Source of the DNA: Gramella sp. AN32
Lineage (GTDB): Bacteria; Bacteroidota; Bacteroidia; Flavobacteriales; Flavobacteriaceae
Assembly (NCBI RefSeq): GCF_023718305.1
Contig: NZ_QEYO01000018.1
Location: 1-64,000 of the forward strand
Direction of reading: 5' to 3'
Length of the DNA stretch: 64,000 nt
A program made the position numbers and the translations under genes. How positions within the stretch are numbered: the stretch's first letter is position 1; the number at the start of each line of letters is the position of its first letter. Below are positions 9,365 to 16,733 of this stretch, piece by piece. The notes beneath the pieces are model-generated. The model was given only the letters and a program-made list of their open reading frames with translations, was not told the DNA's origin and ran no database searches.

Positions 9365-9724
9365 ATGGCAATGAAGAAAGTCTTGGTGATCCAGGAGGAT
9401 ATTATCATCTTAAAAATTCTGGAAAAATTAGTAGCCAAGAACCAATTTGAATGTAGGGCAATTGCATCGTTGGAAAGGCTGGATATTGAAGATCAGCAGC
9501 AGGATTACGATTTCATCATTACCGATATTTTATTTGAAGGGATTGCCCCCCTGGAATTTGTCGCTCAGGTACAGGAAGTAATCATACATAAAAATTTACT
9601 AATTGTCACCAATATGGGACAAGACAAAACAAAACAGGAAATTTTCGCCCTGAAAGGAGTTTCCGGATTTTTCGCGGTACCTCTGGATTTAGATGAAATA
9701 GAAGCTATCATTCAAACCTACTGA
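9365..9724 (+). CDS. Divergent receiver-domain protein (module B)
   Basis: A 119-residue single receiver-like domain. An acidic pair is present in VIQEDI and an Asp in IITDILFEG sits at the phospho-acceptor position. The switch Lys that normally precedes Pro is replaced: the text reads FAVPLD where functional receivers read KP. It may therefore accept phosphate but signal differently, or act without phosphorylation. It corresponds in position to the intact receiver at 4248-4613. Its stop codon overlaps the start of the following HEAT gene (TGATG), so translation is coupled. The reading starts at ATG 9365; an alternative ATG is two codons later. Confidence 0.75.
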   Translation: MAMKKVLVIQEDIIILKILEKLVAKNQFECRAIASLERLDIEDQQQDYDFIITDILFEGIAPLEFVAQVQEVIIHKNLLIVTNMGQDKTKQEIFALKGVSGFFAVPLDLDEIEAIIQTY

Positions 9725-10773
9725 TGACAGAAGTTTTATTACTAAATTTTATTTTAGTGCTCATTGTAGTACTCATTGGACTTTGGATTGCATTATTCTT
9801 CAGCATTTATTACCGAAAAAATAGAAAAGCCCATCTTAACCTTATAGAGTTCACTTTTGCCGACATTGTTAGCCGTTACCTTTACAACGATCCCAATAAT
9901 CCATTAACATTAAGCGAGATTAAAAAATCTTTGAGGGCTGTTGGTATTTCGCAAGGAAAAAGGAAGAATATTCAATATTTGGTAAGGTTGATGATTCGCA
10001 CCCAAAGGACGATCCTGGGTGAAAATTTCATCAAACTTAAAACCCTGTATGCCCAAATACCTCCGTACAGAGTTTCAATTAGAAAACTTAGTAGTGTTAG
10101 CTGGTATCGACGGGCCAGGGGTATTCGTGAGATTTATGAAATGAATCAAACACAGCATATAGATAAAATTTTAAAATATAGGAACGATAAAAACCTTTAC
10201 GTTCGTCGTGAGGCCCAAATTGCCCTGGTAGTATTTCTTGGGTGGGAAAGTCTTAGGTTTATTCCTTATTTGAATTATAATATGACGCTATGGCAACAAA
10301 TTAAAATTGTTGAAAAACTTTCTGATCTTTATCCAAGACCGGAATTAAAATGGCTGCACAACTCCTATAATACCAAAAAACCATTCGCTAAAAAACTTCT
10401 GATGCGGATTATTCGAAAATTCCAGCTACACGAAGAAGTAGATTATATCACTGATCATCTAAATGATCCTGATTATGGAATTAGGGAAACTGCCATCTAT
10501 TGTATTCAGACCTTTGCGATTTCAAAATCAAAAATGCAATATGTAAAAGCATTATATGAAGAGATCCAACATCCTGCCCAGCAATCACTCTTACTGAATT
10601 ATATCTTTGATAATTCTGAAATTGATCTTCAGTTCTATCTAAAACAATTATATGGCGATAATGAAGATCTTAAACTAGATATCGCTGAAATTCTTTGGAA
10701 TAACGGTTATAAAGATAAAGTGCAGGAGTTCTATTTAAACCAATATACTAAAGAGCCGGCCCATGTTGAATAA
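9724..10773 (+). CDS. Membrane-anchored HEAT-repeat protein (module B)
   Basis: A 349-residue protein with an N-terminal membrane segment at about 4-28, a basic stop-transfer stretch (YYRKNRK) and then a helical-repeat cytosolic domain with HEAT-like units such as NLYVRREAQIALVVF and PDYGIRETAIYCI. It is paralogous to the HEAT protein at 3203-4228, sharing the W-R-A and TLW-QI anchor positions. The gene overlaps the receiver gene before it and the glycosyltransferase gene after it (11 bases), so the three are one translational unit. No enzyme motif was found; a scaffold linking receiver and synthase is the favoured guess. Confidence 0.75.
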   Translation: MTEVLLLNFILVLIVVLIGLWIALFFSIYYRKNRKAHLNLIEFTFADIVSRYLYNDPNNPLTLSEIKKSLRAVGISQGKRKNIQYLVRLMIRTQRTILGENFIKLKTLYAQIPPYRVSIRKLSSVSWYRRARGIREIYEMNQTQHIDKILKYRNDKNLYVRREAQIALVVFLGWESLRFIPYLNYNMTLWQQIKIVEKLSDLYPRPELKWLHNSYNTKKPFAKKLLMRIIRKFQLHEEVDYITDHLNDPDYGIRETAIYCIQTFAISKSKMQYVKALYEEIQHPAQQSLLLNYIFDNSEIDLQFYLKQLYGDNEDLKLDIAEILWNNGYKDKVQEFYLNQYTKEPAHVE

Positions 10774-12214
10774 TTTGCAGGATTTTTTCAGCAGTGAAAA
10801 TGTGTATCTGGCGACCACCTACTTATTTTTTGCCTACGGAATAATTTTGATGTTTTTTTATTTTGCCGGAATTGTCCTAGCCAATCGAGCGATCAACAAA
10901 GCAAAAAAGAAATCCCTTTTCTTACAGGTAAATGATATCGTTAGTGCTACAGATATTCCTTCGGTCACACTAATAGCGCCCGCTTACAATGAAGGACTTA
11001 CCATTATTGAGAACGTGAAATCCCTACTTTCCATTCAATATCCATATTATAAACTTATCCTTGTTAATGATGGAAGTAAAGATGATTCTTTAGAACAATT
11101 AATTAAAGAATTTCAGCTGGAGAAAAAAGATGCTACCTTCATAACACAGCCTATTCCAACAGCTTCCGTAAAATATATTTATCAAAGCAAACTTTCGAAA
11201 TACACCCATCTAACCGTACTGGATAAAAATAATGGAGGAAGGGCAGACGCTTTAAATGCAGGAATCAATTTTGCTACTTCAGAACTGGTGGTTTGTACAG
11301 ATGCCGATTGTATTATAGAACAGGATGCACTATTGAAAATGGTGAGGCCCTATCTTGAAGAAAACGAAAGAGAGATCATAGCTTGTGGTGGAGGGATTGG
11401 AATTGCGAATGATTCGGTTATCAAAAATGGAGTTTTAAAAGAGCTTAGGTTACCGGAAAACTTGGTTCCGCTGGTTCAGGTGGTGGAATATATCCGGGCA
11501 TTCCTCCTTGGTAGAATGGCCTGGGGTGAAATTAACGGGCTCATGCTTGTTTCAGGAGCATTTGGAATGTATCCCAGAAAACGGGTGATTGAAGTTGGAG
11601 GTTTCAATGCAAAAACAGTAGGAGAGGACCTCGAACTTTGTATCCGGCTCAGGACTTTGATGGAAGATTTAAAACTTCCATATAAAGTGGTGTATTTGCC
11701 AGAAACCTTGTGCTGGACAGAAGGCCCCCCAGACTATAATGTTTTAATACAACAAAGAGACCGTTGGGCGCGTGGGTTATGGGAAACTTTAAAAATTCAC
11801 AAGAAACTTTTTTTGAACCCTAAGTATCGTCACATGGGGTTTCTATATTATCCATATTGGCTAATTTTTGAATTTGGGGCTCCAATCATTGAATTCCTTG
11901 GTATAATTTGCATCGTCGCCTTTGCTTTTTTCGGCATGATCAACTGGCCCATGGCAATTCTCATTTTTTTCTCAGCATATCTTGTTGGTTGTATTTTTTC
12001 AACGGCGGCCATCCTTATGTATGTGAAAAGTTTTAAGCATTATGACCAACCAAAACAGATCGTGCTGCTGTGCCTTGCCGCTTACCTGGAACCATTTTTA
12101 TATCACCCTGTGTTAGTTTACGGACAAATGAAGGGATATTATAAAAAAATATTCAGTATTAAATCTGGATGGGGAACCATGACCAGAAAAGGTTTTAAAG
12201 TTTCAGATACCTAG
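10763..12214 (+). CDS. Membrane glycosyltransferase family 2, polysaccharide synthase-like (module B)
   Basis: A 483-residue paralogue of the enzyme at 1709-3127. An N-terminal membrane segment (about 15-38) is followed by the GT-A domain with APAYNE, VNDGSKDD, the DADC metal site, GED and QRDRW, and then a multi-pass C-terminal membrane region. These are the landmarks of processive inner-membrane synthases of beta-linked polysaccharides such as poly-N-acetylglucosamine or hyaluronan. The product here is unknown. It ends the plus-strand receiver-HEAT-GT2 operon. Its stop overlaps, tail to tail, the stop of the YaiO-like outer-membrane gene on the other strand. Confidence 0.9.
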   Translation: MLNNLQDFFSSENVYLATTYLFFAYGIILMFFYFAGIVLANRAINKAKKKSLFLQVNDIVSATDIPSVTLIAPAYNEGLTIIENVKSLLSIQYPYYKLILVNDGSKDDSLEQLIKEFQLEKKDATFITQPIPTASVKYIYQSKLSKYTHLTVLDKNNGGRADALNAGINFATSELVVCTDADCIIEQDALLKMVRPYLEENEREIIACGGGIGIANDSVIKNGVLKELRLPENLVPLVQVVEYIRAFLLGRMAWGEINGLMLVSGAFGMYPRKRVIEVGGFNAKTVGEDLELCIRLRTLMEDLKLPYKVVYLPETLCWTEGPPDYNVLIQQRDRWARGLWETLKIHKKLFLNPKYRHMGFLYYPYWLIFEFGAPIIEFLGIICIVAFAFFGMINWPMAILIFFSAYLVGCIFSTAAILMYVKSFKHYDQPKQIVLLCLAAYLEPFLYHPVLVYGQMKGYYKKIFSIKSGWGTMTRKGFKVSDT

Positions 12215-13452
12215 AACCTAAATCTGTATCCAAGATTTCCTATTATTTGATTTCCATCCTGGTTAGAACTCAATTCTTCCACCAAAAAACCGCCGCCAAC
12301 CTGGATTATATTTCTATTTCCTATCGTAAAATTGATGCCCAGATTGGAATAATAGGCGTTAAGCCCAGGATTTTCCTGAACCTGGGTGAATATGGTAGTT
12401 TCGTCTGGAGAGATTCCTGTTCCTAATTTCAGGAAGAGATAATTATCAGCATTTTTTAGGTAATAGCGAACATTAAACTGGTAGTTCTGGGTGAGTTTTT
12501 CCTTTCTTTTTGGACCGATAAAAGCACGCCCGTTTAAATAAAATTTTCCCTGATACATAGTTAAACCCACAATTCCTGAAAAATAATCCTGTTCAGAAAA
12601 ATGCAATAATCTCCCCCCGGCTTCCAGTTCAAACTTTTGCAAGAAATTGATAAAAATGGAGGAACTTAACCGCAGGTCAGGAAATAAATTTCCATTAGAA
12701 AAACCCACATTAAAAAAACTATATACCTTATCACTGAATACAGGATAAGCCTCCAGTTCATATAAAATGCCATCATCGTAACCCCTATCAGTATAATTCA
12801 CTCTGGCGATAACAGCCGTTCTGTTGAAATTATGCTGAAATTCAGGACTTATGGTCTGCCAATTTTCACGGGTATAATCCTCACTGAAATAAATGTACTG
12901 GTAATTGACCCCTATTTCATTACTAATGGTCCTTTTCAATATATTCTGAAGAAGATATCTGTTCTTTTCCTCCAGATTTGGATCATTGAATAATTCGAGA
13001 GCGATCTTTCTGGATTTATTTTTTTGATGATCTTCCAGTAAAAGCTGAGATTTTAGGATTTTCAAATTTGTATCCAGGCTTTCTTTAGCTTCAATTTTGT
13101 CTAAAAATACAAGGGCGGTTTGTGGATCTTTCAACAATCTTACATGCCTGATCGCTAAATTGGTCACATTGGGATAATTAGAAGCTTTGTTCAGTAAATA
13201 TTGAATATCTGCGGTGGCAAGATCGTTCAATTTCAAGGCCCAATAATCCCGAATTCTCAAAATCCTGATATCATGATAATCAGGTGCAAGTTCAAGTCCT
13301 TTGTTCGTTAAATCCAAAGATTTTTGAAACTGCTGATTTTTATATAGATCAAGTGCTTTAAAATACAGGCTATCCGTATTCGTTTCAGTAATTTCCTGAG
13401 CGTAGGTACAGCTCACAAAAAAAGTAAGCAGAAAAATTAGCTTTTTGGTCAT
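12211..13452 (-). CDS. YaiO-family outer-membrane beta-barrel protein with TPR region
   Basis: A 413-residue exported protein. A signal peptide (first 19 residues, ending TYAQ) precedes a tetratricopeptide-like helical region (about 25-150). The remaining 240 residues form alternating amphipathic strands rich in Tyr and Phe and end in an aromatic residue (RFRF), as expected for a barrel. The architecture matches the YaiO outer-membrane family. TPR-plus-barrel proteins often serve as exit ports or modifiers for secreted polysaccharides (compare PgaA), and its position beside two processive synthases fits that. It converges on the module B glycosyltransferase and has its own promoter candidate upstream. 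Confidence 0.75.
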   Translation of the reverse strand: MTKKLIFLLTFFVSCTYAQEITETNTDSLYFKALDLYKNQQFQKSLDLTNKGLELAPDYHDIRILRIRDYWALKLNDLATADIQYLLNKASNYPNVTNLAIRHVRLLKDPQTALVFLDKIEAKESLDTNLKILKSQLLLEDHQKNKSRKIALELFNDPNLEEKNRYLLQNILKRTISNEIGVNYQYIYFSEDYTRENWQTISPEFQHNFNRTAVIARVNYTDRGYDDGILYELEAYPVFSDKVYSFFNVGFSNGNLFPDLRLSSSIFINFLQKFELEAGGRLLHFSEQDYFSGIVGLTMYQGKFYLNGRAFIGPKRKEKLTQNYQFNVRYYLKNADNYLFLKLGTGISPDETTIFTQVQENPGLNAYYSNLGINFTIGNRNIIQVGGGFLVEELSSNQDGNQIIGNLGYRFRF

Positions 13453-13544
13453 TTAAATGGGGATTTGGGATTACCCGCCGTGAATATAACAAATATCATG
13501 GAAACTCCTATGATTAATGACTTATAGCCAACTACTGAAAGGGA

Positions 13545-13573
13545 CAAATTTAGTATGAACATTCAATGGCAAA
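13545..13573 (-). promoter_or_regulatory. Candidate promoter for the YaiO-like gene
   Basis: On the minus strand a TTTG element (13573-13570) and TAAATTTG (13552-13545) are separated by 17 bases. This matches the Bacteroidetes -33/-7 pattern (TTTG and TAnnTTTG). It lies about 93 bases before the start codon at 13452. Confidence 0.5.
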
Positions 13574-13647
13574 TCATGGAATAAAAAACGGATGAGATTT
13601 TTATTCATCTCGGCAATTGGTTACTTTAAAGGGATTAAAATTAAGAA

Positions 13648-14493
13648 ATGGAAATTACAGATATATCCGGAACCGTAAGCTTAGTAAACAATATTCAGAT
13701 GCCTTACCTGGGTTTAGGAGTTTATAAAGCTGATGATGGCCGGGAAGTGATTTCAGCTATTCATCACGCATTCGATGCGGGTTACCGGCTGGTTGATACA
13801 GCGGCATTTTATAAAAACGAGGAAGGGGTGGGCAAGGCAATTAAAACGTCCAATCTCCCTAGAGAAGAAATTTTTGTGACCACGAAATTGTGGGTGGACG
13901 ACCAGGGGAAAGAGAATACCAGAAATGCTTTTGAAAAATCGCTTCAGAAAATGGACTTAGATTATTTAGATCTTTATCTTATACACTGGCCGGTACCCGA
14001 TAAATATTTAGAGAGTTGGAAAATTTTACAGGAGCTTTATGATGAAGGAAGGGTGAAAGCGATTGGTGTTTGTAATTGTATGCCACATCATCTTGAAGCA
14101 ATTAAGGATATAGGAGGAATACAGCCAATGGTTTTGCAAAATGAATTCCATCCCAGACTGGTGCAACAGGAGATTTTGGATTATTGTAAAGAAAATAATA
14201 TTCAGTATCAGGCCTGGTCACCTTTAATGCGTGGGACCATTTTACAAAATGAAATTATAAAAACGATAGCCGAAAAATATAAGAAAAGTATCGCTCAGGT
14301 GGTGATTCGGTGGGATTTGCAAAAAGGTGTGACCACCATTCCAAAAAGTACGCATAGAGAGCGAATATTTGAAAATGCCAATGTTTTCGATTTTAATTTG
14401 AATGATGATGAATTAAAATTAATCGATGGTCTCAATGCCGGAGAGAGAACAGGAGCGCACCCTGATCATTTTATGGAGCATTTCAATAAGTAA
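13648..14493 (+). CDS. Aldo/keto reductase
   Basis: A 281-residue NADPH-dependent aldo/keto reductase of the bacterial 2,5-diketo-gluconate reductase type. It has the (beta/alpha)8 signatures: GYRLVDTAAFYKNE (catalytic Asp and Tyr), VTTKLW (catalytic Lys), DLYLIHWPVP (catalytic His), and IPKST near the cofactor-binding C-terminal end. The length is typical. It reduces carbonyls of sugars or aldehydes in the cytosol; the physiological substrate cannot be deduced. It is a single gene, upstream of the tRNA and probably outside the mobile element. Confidence 0.93.
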   Translation: MEITDISGTVSLVNNIQMPYLGLGVYKADDGREVISAIHHAFDAGYRLVDTAAFYKNEEGVGKAIKTSNLPREEIFVTTKLWVDDQGKENTRNAFEKSLQKMDLDYLDLYLIHWPVPDKYLESWKILQELYDEGRVKAIGVCNCMPHHLEAIKDIGGIQPMVLQNEFHPRLVQQEILDYCKENNIQYQAWSPLMRGTILQNEIIKTIAEKYKKSIAQVVIRWDLQKGVTTIPKSTHRERIFENANVFDFNLNDDELKLIDGLNAGERTGAHPDHFMEHFNK

Positions 14494-14509
14494 TATTATT
14501 CAAAAAGCT

Positions 14510-14540
14510 TTTGAAAATTGACTGAAAGCCCTTTAATTTG
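14510..14540 (+). promoter_or_regulatory. Candidate promoter of the tRNA-Pro gene
   Basis: TTTG (14510-14513) and TTAATTTG (14533-14540) are separated by exactly 19 bases. The second box differs from TAnnTTTG at one position. The predicted start of transcription falls a few bases before the mature tRNA at 14552. Confidence 0.5.
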
Positions 14541-14551
14541 CAAACTTTAAA

Positions 14552-14625
14552 CGGGATGTGGTGCAGTCCGGTAGCATGCACGGCTGGGGGCCGTGTGGTC
14601 GCAGGTTCAAATCCTGTCATCCCGA
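14552..14625 (+). tRNA. tRNA-Pro (anticodon GGG)
   Basis: A complete 74-base cloverleaf. Acceptor arms CGGGATG and CATCCCG pair over seven bases with discriminator A. The anticodon stem CACGG/CCGTG closes a seven-base loop CTGGGGG whose anticodon is GGG (proline). The T-arm contains GGTTCAAATCC. CCA is not encoded. It stands alone, directly before an integrase gene, a classic arrangement for element insertion into a tRNA 3' end. Confidence 0.95.
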
Positions 14626-14628
14626 CAC
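14601..14628 (+). other. Probable attachment site (att) in the tRNA-Pro 3' end
   Basis: The T-arm and acceptor 3' half of the tRNA lie about 226 bases before a tyrosine recombinase gene transcribed away from the tRNA. Elements of this kind commonly recombine into such a 3' end and leave a direct repeat at the far end. No second copy was seen inside the window, so the other att site would lie beyond base 64000. This is inference from gene order. Confidence 0.4.
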
Positions 14629-14668
14629 ATAGGGTATTAAAATTAGTTTTTTAATACGCAAATGAATG

Positions 14669-14703
14669 AAAACCAGTAAAATACATTTTTACTGGTTTTT
14701 TTT
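14669..14703 (+). terminator. Rho-independent terminator after tRNA-Pro
   Basis: AAAACCAGTAAAA pairs with TTTTACTGGTTTT across a short loop, and the T tract continues to 14703. It lies about 43 bases after the tRNA. The A/T-symmetric stem could also terminate transcription from the other side. Confidence 0.75.
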
Positions 14704-14853
14704 GTTTCCATTTGAGGGCAAATCTCTTAGTGTCCTATTTAGTGTCCTATTTTTTAGGAAATAAATTCCTAAATTTATAGTTCATAGCCCGTATTTGACT
14801 TTCGAGGCGATTTGGCTTTCGTTTAACTGATTTTATAATTAAAAACGAAAGTA

Positions 14854-16155
14854 ATGACAATTTCACACACTTTTAACGTCCGTTTTTGGTTGAAAAAGAC
14901 CTCAATCAAAAAGGATGGGACCTTTCCCATCTATGCCCGTATCTGGGTAGATAGCATTCCAGTAGATGTAAGTGCAAAGGAATCTATTTTGGAAAAGCAT
15001 TGGTGCGCTATGTCCCGTCGAGCAAAGATCCGGACAAAAAATGCAAGGCACATTAATGAAACCCTGGATGACGTAAAATCCAGAATCAATAAAGCCTACA
15101 AAGAGCTAAAAGCTGAAGGGAGGCTTATTACGGCACAAGCTGTTAAACTTCGCTATTTGGGGAGGGATAAGGCGATCTTAACTTGCAAAGACCTCATACG
15201 TTACCATAGAGAGAACGAATTTGCAAAATTGGCTCCAGGCACCGTAAAGAACTATAGTGCCACAGAAAAGTACATTTATCGCTTCATAAAAAAGCAGTTC
15301 AAGTCAGATGATGTGTACTTGACCCAAATCGATTATTCATTTATCGTCAAGTTTGAAAATTACCTTCGTACTTGCCCACCCTTACGTAAATCCCAACCAT
15401 TGAACAATAATGGCATAATGAAACATTTGGAGCGGCTACAGAAATTTACGACCCTTGCCTTTAAACATGGTTGGATCAAGTCACACCCTTTTGCCTTGTA
15501 TGAACTGAAGTTTGAAGAATTTGACTGTCCTTTCTTAGAGCAATTCGAGCTTGAAATGATAAAAACAATTCCCTTACCTGACCAAAGCATGCGTTTGGTA
15601 AGGAATATATTCGTGTTCTCATGTTATACCGGGCTCTGTTATATTGAGGTGAAGAATTTGAAAAGGAAGGATGTTGTGCAAGGAATAGATGGCGAGCAAT
15701 GGATAATGGTGAGACGCCAGAAATCGAACACTCCCGTAATGTTTCCTTTGCTGGATGAAGCAAAAGCAATTCTTGACGAATACGCTGATTATCCCTCTCC
15801 TGAAAATGATTATTCACTTCTACGGGTATTCAGTGACCAAAAAGTAAATCAATACCTCAAGAAAATAGCTAAGATGTGCAATTTCGATAAGAACCTGACC
15901 TTTCATGTAGCGCGACATACATTTGCGACCACCATTACACTTTTAAACGATGTCCCCATCGAAACAGTCTCAAAAATGTTGGGCCACACTAAGTTATCTA
16001 CGACGCAAAGATATGCCAGAGTAGTTGAAAAGAAAATCAGTAAGGATATGATGCATTTAAAGGCAAAGTTGAAAGCCAATTCCAAAAAGGGGTTAGCATA
16101 TAGGGATACGGATTACAGTCATTTGAAAATTGTATGTAGAAGTCCAAAACAGTAA
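14854..16155 (+). CDS. int: Tyrosine recombinase/integrase, CTnDOT-like
   Basis: A 433-residue site-specific recombinase. An N-terminal arm-binding domain (about 1-100) precedes a SAM-like core-binding domain (about 110-215) and a catalytic domain (about 225-400). Catalytic residues visible are Lys290, His351-x-x-Arg354, His378 in LGHTK and nucleophile Tyr387 in RYAR. The first conserved Arg of the family is Cys262 here (TGLCY). Loss of that Arg is a known trait of the IntDOT group of Bacteroidetes conjugative-transposon integrases, so this does not imply inactivity. It is adjacent to tRNA-Pro and transcribed away from it, and probably integrates and excises the element whose conjugation genes appear after 48 kb. 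Confidence 0.93.
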   Translation: MTISHTFNVRFWLKKTSIKKDGTFPIYARIWVDSIPVDVSAKESILEKHWCAMSRRAKIRTKNARHINETLDDVKSRINKAYKELKAEGRLITAQAVKLRYLGRDKAILTCKDLIRYHRENEFAKLAPGTVKNYSATEKYIYRFIKKQFKSDDVYLTQIDYSFIVKFENYLRTCPPLRKSQPLNNNGIMKHLERLQKFTTLAFKHGWIKSHPFALYELKFEEFDCPFLEQFELEMIKTIPLPDQSMRLVRNIFVFSCYTGLCYIEVKNLKRKDVVQGIDGEQWIMVRRQKSNTPVMFPLLDEAKAILDEYADYPSPENDYSLLRVFSDQKVNQYLKKIAKMCNFDKNLTFHVARHTFATTITLLNDVPIETVSKMLGHTKLSTTQRYARVVEKKISKDMMHLKAKLKANSKKGLAYRDTDYSHLKIVCRSPKQ

Positions 16156-16234
16156 CTATCAGAAACGCCTTAAACAAAAAAATACAAGAATTTGATATCA
16201 CAAATTGCGATACTATAGCCAAAAAACAAAGACA

Positions 16235-16563
16235 ATGGATTTATCGATTATAAAAACCAAAATCCACCATATCCACGGCAACAAAGTAAAACTAGATTTT
16301 GACCTGGCGGAACTATATGAAGGAGATACCAGAGTACTCGAACAAACGATTTCCGAGACTTTATGTTTCAGTTATCCAAGAATGCCTGGAGAGAGCTTAT
16401 CACAAATTGTGATAAGCTTCCTGAGAACATCAAATTTAGTCTGACTACTCCTTTTGCATTTACCGAACAAAGCGTGGCAAGTGTTTTCCAGCGTATTCAA
16501 CAAGTTTTTTGCATAAAGATTTTTAATTTAATAAAATTCTTTAAAAGAGATCGGGACACGTGA
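16235..16563 (+). pseudogene. Broken ORF6N-domain gene
   Basis: The first frame encodes MDLSIIKTKIHHIHGNKVKL and then DFDLAELYEGDTRVLEQ, the start of an ORF6N (KilA-N-like) DNA-binding domain. Near 16350 the homology shifts frame and continues as RDFMFQLSKNAWREL and PFAFTEQSVA. Several residues are missing at the junction, and the protein then runs into an unrelated tail and stop at 16563. Intact family members continue with coiled-coil sequence after TEQGV. ORF6N genes are common cargo of phages and conjugative elements in Bacteroidetes. This copy is a remnant directly downstream of the integrase. Confidence 0.75.
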
Positions 16564-16733
16564 ATAGGCTATTTTTAAACCGCTAAAACCAGTGACGAAC
16601 TTCTATTTCCCATTTGAAAACCTAAATTTTATAGATACATCCAGTATGCTATACAAACAACCTAAATAAGATTTCATCAGGCAATTATCTTTTTATCGAT
16701 TAATTCAGTACTTTTATCGATACGCCTAATTCT

